A DNA stretch of 64,000 nucleotides from Archivesica marissinica (lineage: Eukaryota > Mollusca > Bivalvia > Venerida > Vesicomyidae), in the NCBI GenBank assembly GCA_014843695.1, contig CM026390.1, positions 97,396,210 through 97,460,209 on the forward strand. The letters run 5' to 3'. The first letter of the stretch is position 1. Each line of letters starts with the position of its first letter. Below, piece after piece: positions 23,201 through 38,200 of this stretch. A program made the position numbers and the translations under genes. The notes beneath the pieces are model-generated. The model was not told the origin of the DNA. It was given only the letters and a program-made list of their open reading frames with translations, and did not search any database.

Positions 23201-26200
23201 GAGAAGTAGAACAGGGGGTAATGATAGATACAGTTTACATTGTTGGAGAAGTAGAACTTAAAGCAATGATAGATACAGTTTACATTGTTGGAGAAGTAGA
23301 ACTTAAAGCAATGCTAGATACAGTTTACATTGTTGGAGAAGTAGAACAGAAAGCAATGATAGATACAGTTTACATTGTTGGAGAAGTAGAACAGAAAGCA
23401 ATGATAGATACAGTTTACATTGTTGGAGAAGTAGAACAGGGGGTAATGATAGATACAGTTTACATTGTTGGAGAAGTAGAACAGAAAGCAATGATAGATA
23501 CAGTTTACATTGTTGGAGAAGTAGAACAAAGCAATGATAGATACAGTTTACATTGTTGGAGAAGTAGAACTGAAAGCAATGCTAGATACAGTTTACATTG
23601 TTGGAGAAGTAGAACAGGGGGTAATGATAGATACAGTTTACATTGTTGGAGAAGTAGAACAGGAGGTAATGATAGATACAGTTTACATTGTTGGAGAAGT
23701 AGAACAGAAAGCAATGATAGATACAGTTTACATTGTTGGGGAAGTAGAACTTAAAGCAATGCTAGATACAGTTTACATTGTTGGAGAAGTAGAACAGAAA
23801 GCAATGCTAGATACAGTTTACATTGTTGGAGAAGTAGAACAGAAAGCAATGATAGATACAGTTTACATTGTTGGAGAAGTAGAACAGGGGGTAATGATAG
23901 ATACAGTTTACATTGTTGGAGAAGTAGAACAGAAAGCAATGATAGATACAGTTTACATTGTTGGAGAAGTAGAACTTAAAGCAATGATAGATACAGTTTA
24001 CATTGTTGGAGAAGTAGAACTTAAAGCAATGATAGATACAGTTTACATTGTTGGAGAAGTAGAACAGGGGGTAATGATAGATACAGTTTACATTGTTGGA
24101 GAAGTAGAACAGAAAGTAATGATAGATACAGTTTACATTGTTGGAGAAGTAGAACATAAAGCAATGATATATACACATACAGTTTACATTGTTGGGGAAG
24201 TAGAACAGACAGTAATGATAGATACGTTTTATATCTTAGGATAAGTAGACCATGAAGTAATGGTAGATACACATACAGATTATATTGTTGGGGAAATAGA
24301 ACAGGACATAATGATAGATACGGCTTATATCTTAGGATAGGTAGACCACGAAGTAATGGTAGATACACATACAGATTACAGTGTTGGGGAAGTAGAACAG
24401 GACATACTGATAGATACGGTTTATATCTATGGATAAGTATAACAGGAAGTAATGGTAGTTTGTTTACTTGGCTTTAAAGTTGCACAGACAGCTTATGTCA
24501 TGGCTATTGTTGGTGGAAGATGAAAATGGGTGCATCTGTGAGCAGTAGTTCCAAGCACAAACTGGGTGCATTGACCTTAAGTAAGCCAGCTTGGTAACTT
24601 CATCATATGCACTATTTTGGCATCCACATTTGGATTCGAACCAAGAGCAAAGAGGGGCAAGTGATTTAAAGGCAATGATCTTAATCAATTGGCCATGGTA
24701 TGTCCCTCAAGAAATGACAGAAAGATGACATTGCTGGAGAAGTAGAACATAAAAGTAGTGACAGAGGAAAGACAGTAGATCAGGAAGTAAATGTAAGAGA
24801 ACGCTTACCTTGCTGCGGCAGTAGTTCAGGAAATTTTTCATGTAGAGAATCTAACGTTGATTTGAACGCAATCTGAAAGTGCAATTAATCAGATCAGTAT
24901 ATTGTATTGGAAATAAGTATGTGATTACGAGTTTGTATTATGATTCCCTGTGGATTGGTTGGCCCATAAAACTAAAGCTATAAATGCTTGACAGGGATAC
25001 TTTAAACAACCATATTGCTTAGCTTAAACAAGTTCCCATAATTTATATTAATCAGGTGGAATCCATCGCCATGAGGGAGAGAAGAGGCATTGTGGAATTT
25101 AAATGCAAAAAATCGTAACAGCTACAGTTTGTCACGAACTCCAGGCATTTCGCACCTGCATTCACGACTGCCACAAGTTTCATATTGTTTATCATTATGA
25201 ATATTTATCATTATACCTGAGTAATATATATCCCACAGCAATTTAGCAGCCTAGCTTATAAAAATCATTAAAACAGTAAGTAATTGCTCACACAGTTTTT
25301 GAATGATTTATGATCAGTACATTTGTTTCTACATGTTACAATATCAATAATGTGTCACAGTAAATCATACCAAATCACATAAAACATGGTCTAGCTTATA
25401 TTACTTGCCCGTGTCACACACTTCCAAAATACGATGTGTGTTCTTAGGCCATCATGCTTTTCTATGCATTTCCTCGAAATAATTATGCTACATGTAAACA
25501 TTAACCCATTCAACACCAAGTAACTGACATGGACTGGTGCATGATATTTTTAGACAAATAAATTAATAAGAAAATTACATTTGGACCAGTTCATTTATCA
25601 AAATGGGTAATTTTGTCTAAAAATAGTAATATTACTGGCAAAAAGTGCAGACTCTGATTGGATCAACACTTTTCTGTAAGTTATTTAGATGTCTGTAGTG
25701 TTGAAAGGGTTAATGCTTGTAGGATAATACTAAAATTAAACAATAAAACAAGAATCAAAGTTTCAAACAGTAGTAATATATAAAGAAATGCAGCGAATAT
25801 CTACTCAATGTTTTAAGAGATAAGGGTAGTTTAAAACATTCCTTAAGACATATTATGCAGAAAGAATGTATCTTTAACAAGCAGTTTGCAATGTGCGCTG
25901 TCTGATCACCTGTTTTATATCTCTGTCTATATTTTAACATATCTAACCAACTAAAACCAACTGTTTTCTAAATGAATATCCGCCATATTAATTTTATTTC
26001 AATTCTAGTACATGTATTGAGATGTTCAATGAAAGGCTAAGGAATAATTTCATTCCAATGACATAATTTTAGACACACTATTATATGGACTATTTGGAAC
26101 TAGCTGTAGTCCTTGAACTAGTTGTAGTCCTTGAACTAGTTGTAGTCCCTGAACTAGTTGTAATCCTTGAACTAGTTGTAGTCCCTGAACTAGTTGTAGT

Positions 26201-29200
26201 CCTTGAACTAGTTGTAGTCCCTGAACTAGTTGTAATCCTTGAACTAGTTGTAGTCCCTGAACTAGTTGTAGTCCCTGAACTAGTTGTAATCCCTGAACTA
26301 GTTGTAATCCTTGAACTAGTTGTAGTCCCTGAACTAGTTGTAATCCTTGAACTAGTTGTAGTCCCTGAACTAGTTGTAATCCTTGAACTAGTTGTAGTCT
26401 CTGAACTAGTTGTAGTCTCTGAACTAGTTGTAGTTCCTGAACTAGTTGTAGTCCCTGAACTAGTTGTAATCCTTGAACTAGTTGTAGTCCCTGAACTAGT
26501 TGTAATCCTTGAACTAGTTGTAGTCCCTGAACTAGTTGTAGTCCCTGAACTAGTTGTAGTCTCTGAACTAGTTGTAGTCTCTGAACTAGTTGTAGTCCCT
26601 GAACTAGTTGTAGTCCCTGAACTAGTTGTAGTCCTTGAACTAGTTGGAGTCCCTGAACTAGTTGTAGTCCCTGAACTAGTTGTAGTCCCTGAACTAGTTG
26701 TAATCCTTGAACTAGTTGTAGTCTCTGAACTAGTTGTAGTCCTTGAACTAGTTGTAGTCCCTGAACTAGTTGTAGTCCCTGAACTAGTTGTAGTCCGTGA
26801 ACTAGTTGTAGTCCCTGAACTAGTTGTAGTCCTTGAACTAGTTGTAGTCCCTGAACTAGTTGTAGTCCCTGAACTAGTTGTAGTCCCTGAACTAGTTGTA
26901 GTCCCTGAACTAGTTGTAATCCTTGAACTAGTTGTAGTCCCTGAACTAGTTGTAGTCCCTGAACTAGTTGTAGTCTCTGAACTAGTTGTAGTCCCTGAAC
27001 TAGTTGTAGTCCCTGAACTAGTTGTAGTCCCTGAACTAGTTGTAATCCTTGAACTAGTTGTAGTCCCTGAACTAGTTGTAGTCCCTGAACTAGTTGTAAT
27101 CCCTGAACTAGTTGTAGTCTCTGAACTAGTTGTAGTCCCTGAACTAGTTGTAATCCTTGAACTAGTTGTAGTCCATGAACTAGTTGTAATCCTTGAACTA
27201 GTTGTAGTCCATGAACTAGTTGTAGTCTCTGAACTAGTTGTAGTCCCTGAACTAGTTGTAGTCCCTGAACTAGTTGTAGTCCCTGAACTAGTTGTAGTCC
27301 CTGAACTAGTTGTAGTCTCTGAACTAGTTGTAGTCCCTGAACTAGTTGTAGTCCCTGAACTAGTTGTAATCCCTGAACTAGTTGTAGTCCTTGAACTAGT
27401 TGTAGTCTCTGAACTAGTTGTAGTCCTTGAACTAGTTGTAGTCCCTGAACTAGTTGTAGTCCCTGAACTAGTTGTAGTCTCTGAACTAGTTGTAGTCCCT
27501 GAACTAGTTGTAGTCCCTGAACTAGTTGTAGTCCCTGAACTAGTTGTAGTCCCTGAACTAGTTGTAGTCCCTGAACTAGTTGTAGTCCCTGAACTAGTTG
27601 TAGTCCTTGAACTAGTTGTAGTCCCTGAACTAGTTGTAGTCCTTGAACTAGTTGTAGTCCCTGAACTAGTTGTAGTCCCTGAACTAGTTGTAGTCCCTGA
27701 ACTAGTTGTAGTCTCTGAACTAGTTGTAGTCCTTGAACTAGTTGTAGTCCCTGAACTAGTTGTAGTCCCTGAACTAGTTGTAGTCCCTGAACTAGTTGTA
27801 GTCCCTGAACTAGTTGTAGTCTCTGAACTAGTTGTAGTCCTGAACTAGTTGTAGTCCCGAACTAGTTGTAGTCCCTGAACTAGTTGTAATACCTTGAACT
27901 AGTTGTAGTCCCTGAACTAGTTGTAGTCCCTGAAATAGTTTTAGTCCCTGAACTAGTTGTAGTCTCTTGACTAGTTGTAGTCCTGAACTAGTTGTAATCC
28001 TTGAACTAGTTGTAGTCCATGAACTAGTTGTAATCCTTGAACTAGTTGTAGTCCCTGAACTAGTGTAGTCCCTGAACTAGTTGTAATCCTTGAACTAGTT
28101 GTAGTCCCTGAAACTAGTTGTAGTCCTTGAACTAGTTGTAGTCCCTGAACTAGTTGTAGTCCCTGAACTAGTTGTAGTCCCTGAACTAGTTGTAGTCCCT
28201 GAACTAGTTGTAGTCCCTGAACTAGTTGTAATCCTTGAACTAGTTGTAGTCCCTGAACTAGTTGTAATCCTTGAACTAGTTGTAGTCCTTGAACTAGTTG
28301 TAGTCCTTGAACTAGTTGTAGTCCTTGAACTAGTTGTAGTCCGTGAACTAGTTGTAGTCCCTGAACTAGTTGTAGTTCCTGAACTAGTTGTAGTCCCTGA
28401 ACTAGTTGTAGTCCCTGAACTAGTTGTAGTCTCTGAACTAGTTGTAGTCTCTGAACTAGTTGTAGTCCCTGAACTAGTTGTAGTCCCTGAACTAGTTGTA
28501 GTCCCTGAACTAGTTGTAATCCTTGAACTAGTTGTAGTCCCTGAACTAGTTGTAGTCCTGAACTAGTTGTAGTCCCTGAACTAGTTGTAATCCCTGAACT
28601 AGTTGTAATCCTTGAACTAGTTGTAGTCCCTGAACTAGTTGTAGTCCGTGAACTAGTTGTAGTCCTTGAACTAGTTGTAGTCCCTGAACTAGTTGTAGTC
28701 CCTGAACTAGTTGTAGTCCCTGAACTAGTTGTAGTCCCTGAACTAGTTGTAGTCCCTGAACTAGTTGTAATCCTTGAACTAGTTGTAGTCCCTGAACTAG
28801 TTGTAATCCTTGAACTAGTTGTAGTCCTTGAACTAGTTGTAGTCCTTGAACTAGTTGTAGTCCTTGAACTAGTTGTAGTCCGTGAACTAGTTGTAGTCCC
28901 TGAACTAGTTGTAGTTCCTGAACTAGTTGTAGTCCCTGAACTAGTTGTAGTCCCTGAACTAGTTGTAGTCTCTGAACTAGTTGTAGTCTCTGAACTAGTT
29001 GTAGTCCCTGAACTAGTTGTAGTCCCTGAACTAGTTGTAGTCCCTGAACTAGTTGTAATCCTTGAACTAGTTGTAGTCCCTGAACTAGTTGTAGTCCCTG
29101 AACTAGTTGTAGTCCCTGAACTAGTTGTAATCCCTGAACTAGTTGTAATCCTTGAACTAGTTGTAGTCCCTGAACTAGTTGTAGTCCCTGAACTAGTTGT

Positions 29201-32200
29201 AGTCCCTGAACTAGTTGTAATCCTTGAACTAGTTGTAGTCCCTGAACTAGTTGTAGTCCCTGAACTAGTTGTAGTCCGTGAACTAGTTGTAGTCTCTGAA
29301 CTAGTTGTAGTCCCTGAACTAGTTGTAGTCCTTGAATTAGGTGTAGTCTCTGAACTAGTTGTAGTCCTTGAACTAGTTGTAGTCCTTGAACATGACTGCT
29401 ACATCAAGAGTATGCAGCTAAATATTTGTATTCAGAGAACACAGATATTTTAGTATCTATATTGTCGATTTTTCACTAATTTACTTCTGGCAAAATATTA
29501 TTATCAGAAACTCAATACGGCCCAATTAATGATATCGGTATTAAAATATATTTATATGACTGACCAGGCAACATATATCAACGCCTGTTCCCAGGCTAAT
29601 ATTTTAGGTGTAACTGTTGCCAGGCAACTGGCATGGTGACATTCATGACAAGATGTAGTATCCAGAAGAAAACAGTATTGCTATGTTCCTGCATCAACTA
29701 AATCTGTGAAACCATTTCCTTACTCTGTATTTAACATAGCGCATATATATGTGTGTGTGCGTGAAAAGCTTTAACTGAAATTTCTCTGTGTGTAACAATT
29801 CAAATCCCTTTCCCCTTACTGTTGTCAGTTCGAATACCACCATTGGTGCCAACTTCTTCCATGTGATGTAGCTTTCCAACTGGCCTGTGGAAGTTTAGTG
29901 GTTCTACCTGGGTGTCCACCTATGCATCAAAATAGCTTAACAGGACACTTCATCACCAATAAAAGCTTGAAGTGACTTAAGCTGTTGGTGCAACTTCAAA
30001 TCCCAAAACATCTGTGATTGAATCAATTTCAGTGAGTTTGGATGACGTGATGTTTGTGCATGAAACATTTCACCAAATTTGCAAGCATGAAATAATACAC
30101 TCACTTTGCACATAACTAAAGTGTGTGAAACATGTTCACTGTAATTTGACAATCAAGTACAAGTAAGACCATGCTGTAACAGTATACAAGTAAGAAACAC
30201 ACAGTTCCCACCATTGCAATGTGCACATATATCAAATGAACATTTACCAAATCTTCTTCCTTCATATAGCATGAACCATCAGGTAAAATCTAAATTATAT
30301 GTTCAACTTAAAACAAAGGCAAACATTTAGATCCACGCTACTGTATAAATGTAGCTATGATATCAGGAAACGGGATATAACTAATTTTCTTGATTCAGAA
30401 CAAACAAATCTTAAAATTCTTTACTCGGTGGAAAATGAGATACATGTATGTTACAAGCAAACATATACAACAACAGGTATATAACACCAAAGAAATTTAC
30501 AGGCTATTTGCCTTTATATTAGTCTCAGTTAAATGCTTTCAACTCAACATTTGCATTGATGATGGTTCAATGATGCAGGCTATATCTCACCATGTTGTTG
30601 GAAATATTACTGCACATAGTACATTCACATAGAAGTCATTTCCACATAGCATTCTTATTTTGACATTGTGAAATAAAATTCTTGATGAAGACAATAGAGT
30701 CGCAATGTGTAGAAAACTTCACAATATTGTCATCTTAGAAAATGATTTATTTACATACATAGCTTATGTTTAAAATCTTAGTATCAAGTAAACAAATATC
30801 TATAAACATATACATGTACCTGTAAACAAATATTCATAAACATATATATGTAAACAAATATTCAAAAACATATATATGTAAACAAATATTCATAAATATA
30901 TATCTGTAAACAAATATTCATCAACATATATCTGTAAACAAATATCCATAAACAAATATATGTAAACAAATATTCAAAAACATATATATGTAAACAAATA
31001 TTCATAAATATATATCTGTAAACAAATATTCAAAAACATATATCTGTAAACAAATATTCATAAACATATATCTGTAAACATATACCACTGCTCTTGTTAC
31101 TGTAACTATTTCATGGTGATGCCCCAATGGGCCGATTGCTTGTTTGTATTTTGTAAATTTATGTAAAAATGTTTATATGTCTAAATACACATGTTCCAAT
31201 AAAAAAATATTTACTTTTATACTGGTATCCAGTATACATATATCCAATAAACATATGTCCATATACATATAATATCTAGTAAAAACATATCCAGCAAACA
31301 TATATCTAGTAAAAACATATCCAGCAAACATATATCTAGTAAAAACATATCCATCAAACATATATATAGTAAAAACATACCCAGCAAACATATATATAGT
31401 AAAAACATATCCAGCAAACATATATATAGTAAAAACATATCCAGCAAACATATATATAGTAAAAATATATCCAGCAAACATATATATAGTAAAAACATAT
31501 CCAGCAAACATATATCTAGTAAAAACATACCCAGCAAACATATATATAGTAAAAACATATCCAGCAAACATATATATAGTAAAAACATATCCAGCAAACA
31601 TATATCTAGTAAAAACATACCCAGCAAACATATATCTAGTAAAAACATATCCAGCAAACATATATCTAGTAAAAACATATCCAGCAAACATATATATAGT
31701 AAAAACATATCCAGCAAACATATATATAGTAAAAACATATCCAGCAAACATATATATAGTAAAAACATATCCAGCAAACATATATCTAGTAAAAACATAC
31801 CCAGCAAACATATATCTAGTAAAAACATATCCAGCAAACATATATCTAGTAAAAACATATCCAGCAAACATATATATAGTAAAAACATATCCAGCAAACA
31901 TATATATAGTAAAAACATATCCAGCAAACATATATATAGTAAAAACATATCCAGCAAACATATATCTAGTAAAAACATACCCAGCAAACATATATCTAGT
32001 AAAAACATATCCAGCAAACATATATCTAGTAAAAACATACCCAGCAAACATATATCTAGTAAAAACATATCCAGCAAACATATATCTAGTAAAAACATAT
32101 CCAGCAAACATATATCTAGTAAAAACATACCCAGCAAACATATATCTAGTAAAAACATACCCAGCAAACATATATCTAGTAAAAACATATCCAGCAAACA

Positions 32201-35200
32201 TATATCTAGTAAAAACATATCCAGCAAACATATATCTAGTAAAAACATACCCAGCAAACATATATATAGTAAAAACATATCCAGCAAACATATATCTAGT
32301 AAAAACATATCCAGCAAACATATATATAGTAAAAACATACCCAGCAAACATATATATAGTAAAAACATACCCAGCAAACATATATCTAGTAAAAACATAC
32401 CCAGCAAACATATATCTAGTAAAAACATATCCAGCAAACATATATCTAGTAAAAACATATCCAGCAAACATATATCTAGTAAAAACATACCCAGCAAACA
32501 TATATATAGTAAAAACATATCCAGCAAACATATATCTAGTAAAAACATATCCAGCAAACATATATATAGTAAAAACATACCCAGCAAACATATATATAGT
32601 AAAAACATACCCAGCAAACATATATCTAGTAAAAACATATCCAGCAAACATATATATAGTAAAAACATATCCAGCAAACATATATATAGTAAAAACATAC
32701 CCAGCAAACATATATATTGTAAAAACATACCCAGCAAACATATATCCGAGTCATTTACTTAATCTATACTGAACAAAACAGATGGGATGATTTGAATGAA
32801 ATGGCATGCCCTACTTTCTAGGAAAAATAAGAAATTTCTTACACATTTGTTATCTGCTCATTTCGCCTACAGAGTGCTAAAGGTTAATGAAACATGCTAA
32901 AAGTGATATATGCACCTTAATGTCTCTACTATTATGATGTGCTATGGAACAATGGAGCTATCCCGAGACAAACGTAAACAATACTATCATACAGGTAGTT
33001 AAAATAAGACTATATGTTTTTTTCAAGTACAGTGAAACCCATCAAAACCGGAACCCCTCTAAACTGGAATCCCCTTCAAATCGAACAAATGTTTCTCTTC
33101 TTTGTTCATTGTAAAACAACCTCTTTAAACAGGAACCCTTCTTTTCCTGATACCGAACAGATTTTAAAAACATTCTTTACTAACTGTCAACTATAAACAT
33201 GTCTCAGACTACTTCTAGGCAGTTCAGAGTTGATTTGTTAACAAACTACGAGAAATCTATCCAACTATGAAAACCCCTCTAAACCGGAAACCCCTCCAAA
33301 CTGAATCTTTACCTCTGGTCCGGGTTGGGGAGGTGGTGAACAGGATTATGACTTTAATAACATGGGCTAGTCATATACATATATGACATAAACATGGGCT
33401 AGTCATATACATATATGACATAAACATGGGCTAGTCATATATAAAGATGACATAAACATGGGCTAGTCATATACATATATCACATAAACATGGGCTAGTC
33501 ATATACATATATGACATAAACATGGGCTAGTCATATACATAGATGACATAAACATGGGCTAGTCATATATAAAGATGACATAAACATGGGCTAGTCATAT
33601 ACATATATGACATAAACATGGGCTAGTCATATACATAGATGATATAAACATGGGCTAGTCATATACATAGATGATATAAACATGGGCTAGTCATATACAT
33701 ATATGACATAAACATGGGCTAGTCATATACATAGATGACATAAACATGGGCTAGTCATATACATAGATGATATACACATGGGCTAGTCATATACATATAT
33801 GACATAAACATGGGCTAGTCATATACATAGATGACATAAACATGGGCTAGTCATATACATAGATGACATAAACATGGGCTAGTCATATACATATATGACA
33901 TAAACATGGGCTAGTCATATACATAGATGACATAAACATGGGCTAGTCATATACATAGATGACATAAACATGGGCTAGTCATATACATAGATGACATAAA
34001 CATGGGCTAGTCATATACATATATGACATAAACATGGGCTAGTCATATACATAGATGATATAAACATGGGCTAGTCATATACATAGATGATATAAACATG
34101 GGCTAGTCATATACATATATGACATAAACATGGGCTAGTCATATACATAGATGACATAAACATGGGCTAGTCATATACATATATACATAGATGATATAAA
34201 CATGGGCTAGTCATATACATATATGACATAAACATGGGCTAGTCATATACATAGATGACATAAACATGGGCTAGTCATATACATATACTAAATAAAAATA
34301 ATTTGTTGGAGTTCCAATTATAGAAGGTAAAGTGAAACAAATGTTCTGTTGGAAGTGAACAGTGGACCACATCACAAAGATCTACTGTAAAAGATACTAC
34401 AATTATATAGATAGGTACTTGAAAGAGCATTATAAGAGACAATTGTTCTTTAACACCTCTATCTGTTTTGTTCTGGCATATATGCCATCGACTACAGTAC
34501 CTTTGGGATGATGGCAAGTTTGTTTCCTAGTTTGAGTAGTTGAGAGAGCAGATCTACGATGATTTTGTCCGCACCCTCAGATGATTCGTAGGACTCCATC
34601 CTTGCCGCCTGTATGTCCAATGTGCGATAATTCCACTGTTGGTACAGCCGCATGGAGACGTGAACAAAAGTTAAGGATTAATCAACCTCACATAATATGT
34701 ATAAATAATAGAAAAATGTCATTGAACATTAAATTTATTACGTGCTAATATATCCACATTTACATGTGCTATTGTCATGGATGTACTGAAACAACAAACA
34801 CATTTACATGTGCTATTGTCATGGATGTACCGAAACAACAAACACATTTACATGTGCTATTGTCATGGATGTACCGAAACAACAAACACATTTACATGTG
34901 CTATTGTCATGGATGTACCGAAACAACAAACACATTTACATGTGCTATTGTCATGGATGTACCGAAACAACAAACACATTTACATGTGCTATTGTCATGG
35001 ATGTACCGAAACAACAAGCACACATTTACATGTGCTATTGTCATGGATGTACCGAAACAACAAACACATTTACATGTGCTATTGTCATGGATGTACTGAA
35101 ACAACAAACACATTTACATGTGCTATTGTCATGGATGTACTGAAACAACAAACACATTTACATGTGCTATTGTTATGGATGTACTGAAACAACAAACACA

Positions 35201-38200
35201 TTTACATATGCTATTGTCATGGATGTACCGAAACAACAAACACATTTACATGTGCTATTGTCATGGATGTACCGAAACAACAAACACATTTACATGTGCT
35301 ATTGTCATGGATGTACCGAAACAACAAGCACACATTTACATGTGCTATTGTCATGGATGTACCGAAACAACAAACACATTTACATGTGCTATTGTCATGG
35401 ATGTACTGAAACAACAAACACATTTACATGTGCTATTGTCATGGATGTACTGAAACAACAAACACATTTACATGTGCTATTGTTATGGATGTACTGAAAC
35501 AACAAACACATTTACATATGCTATTGTCATGGATGTACCGAAACAACAAGCACATTGACATGTGCTATTGTCATGGATGTACCGAAACAACAAGCAAATT
35601 TACATGTGCTATTGTCATGGATGTACCGAAACAACAAACACACATTTACATGTGCTATTGTCATGGATGTACCGAAACAACAAGCAAATTTACATGTGCT
35701 ATTGTCATGGATGTACCGAAACAACAAGCAAAACAATCATATCTTCCAAACATTGCCTCACACTTGGCATACAGTCAAACCTGTGTTAGTGGTCACCTGT
35801 ACCACCACTATCAACAAGTGGAGCATAGTGTGTTCTATGCAAGGTTTTAGAACATATACTTTCCTCTTCGGTAGAAAAACTCTTCACAAACCACAGTACA
35901 GTCAAACCTGTGTTAGTTGTCACCTCTATTAAGCAGCCAACCTGTATTAAGCAGCCAGTTTCCAGATTCCCAATATGTTGTTTTATTATACATTTGACCT
36001 CTATTAAGCAGCCACCTGTGCTAAGCAGCCACTTTCTGTGCTTCCTTTGGCTGGATGTTTAATACAGGTTTAACCCTTTCAACACCACAGACCTCTAAAT
36101 TGGCTTACAAAAAAGTGTAGATCCAGATGAGCCGGCTCGTGACGAGCCGTCTCATCAGGATCTGCACTTTTTTCAAGTAATATAACTATTTTTAGAAAAT
36201 TGTTTACCCATTTTGATAAATGAACTGATTCAAATGTAATTTTGTTATTAATTTATTGGTCTAAAAATATCATGGACCAGTCCATGTCAGTTACTTGGTG
36301 TTGAATGGGTTAACTGTATACATGAAGTAACCCTTTAAGGGTAGACTGTCCCACTTGAGAGAGCCAAACGTTCTGTTAAATGAGGATGTTTTCCCCAAAA
36401 TACCCGACTGTGAACTCTTGACTTGGTGTCTTTGCTAAATTATTAAAAATGGATATATAAGATAGTTATATGAGTCTTAGTCACCTACTCCATAGCATAT
36501 TCTAAGCAAACTCATATGGAGAATTAAGATAGAACACAAAAGGATATATCGTGTGAGACAATCAGTATTTTTGCTTGTTCCAGGAATCCTCCTTCAGCTG
36601 TCTGTGTGTTCACAATATCTCTCATCACCTTCACTACCATGTCTGACGATGTCTGAAATTACATGAAGGTGTTGATTAAAATATGCAGTTAATGTATTAT
36701 ATAAGTATGTTAGGACTGATTATCTGTATGCAAGCTGAAGTCAACACCTCAGTATCACATGTACAAGGCGATTACACTAAAACTTTATTTATTTTACAAC
36801 AATTGCGAAGCAAATTCTAACAACTTATATTAATCACTCTCATTGGCACGGATGAAAGCGTAAATGTGGTCATTTGTGTGGAAGGAAACTGGTGTACCCG
36901 GGGAAAAACCACCTGTCCGATCTGGCGACCACCGTACCATCTCACATACTTCCCGGTCCGAGGATCGAATACGGGTTGCATTGGTGAAAAGCGAGAGCGG
37001 TAACAACTGCGCTAATCGGACAGCCTAAGGCAATTACACTAGCATGTAGATAGAGAGCTTACCTTGCATATGCCACATAAGATTGCCAAAGCAGAGGGCA
37101 CTGGATAGCTTTCTTCAGTATATGTGCCCCATACATTTCTTTCCAAAAATGCACCAGCAACTAAATGACATGCCTCATTGTTTTACCTCTATGAAAAGGT
37201 TGCCACCCCCGTCCCTAACTACAAATCCTGGATCCACAACTTGTTTGGAGTACAAACTGGAGAGACTTAGGTACAATGCAATGAACTTGTTTCAAACATA
37301 CACAACCGTAGAATGTCCATGAAAGGTTCACAATATAGACAGTGTGTACATAGATTCAGCATAATGTGTATACAGGACTTGAATACACGAATACAGTACG
37401 CAATTATTTTTAACCCATTCAACCCCAAGTAACTGACATGGACTGGTGCATGATATTCTTAGACCAATAAATTAATAAGAAAATTACCTTTGGACCAGTT
37501 CATTTATCAAAATGGGTAATTTTATCTAAAAAATAGTAATAATTATTACTTGCAAAAAGTGCAGATCCTGATGAGACGGCTCGGTCACGAGCCGGCTCAT
37601 CTGGATCTACACTTTTTATAAGCCTTTTTAGAGGCATGTGGTGTTGAAAGGGTTAAAGCATGCAACAGTAGGCTCATTGTAGGTTCACTTTATATACACT
37701 ACACATGATACAATATAATGCATACTTACTTCTATAACATGTACCAAGTGTTTAAGGTACACCAGGAGCAGCCCTGTCATAGGTTCTGCATGCTGAAAAT
37801 TGTTCTGTAGATTCTTAATCAGTCTCTCATGATGAACTGTAAAATAAAATGTGAATATGTCTGATAGTCATCACAAGAAAGGCATAATACAATTAATTGG
37901 TCATGTTTAAAGTTTATTTTATTTTACAGTGATTGCGAAGCAAGTTTTAACAACTTATATTAATCACTCTCATGAAAGCGTAAATGTGGTCATTCGTGTG
38001 AGAGGAAACCAGAGTACCTGGAGAAAACCCACCTGTCCAATCTGGTGACCACTGTACCATCTCACATACTTCCTGGTCCGATGATCGATTATTGGTCAAA
38101 TGGTAAATTCTTCATAATTATATAATTCGAAAACTAACTCAATCTATAAACAGCCTTTTTGCAGCCTACAAACTCTCAACAGTGAAAGTAAGATTTCATA

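Noticed and set aside
19151..24244. Long plus-strand frames with 15-residue repeats as a real repeat protein
   Set aside because: Frame length follows from a 45-bp unit without stops; frames shift at several indels, opposite-strand frames are equally open, and the array lies in an intron of a minus-strand gene.
26085..27848. 587-codon LVVVPE-repeat protein
   Set aside because: An 18-bp tandem array with no splice or start context; the same array continues to 29391 with frame-breaking deletions, so selection on a protein is not evident.
30786..35729. CRISPR-like array
   Set aside because: Units are directly adjacent without unique spacers and lie in eukaryotic introns; these are minisatellites.
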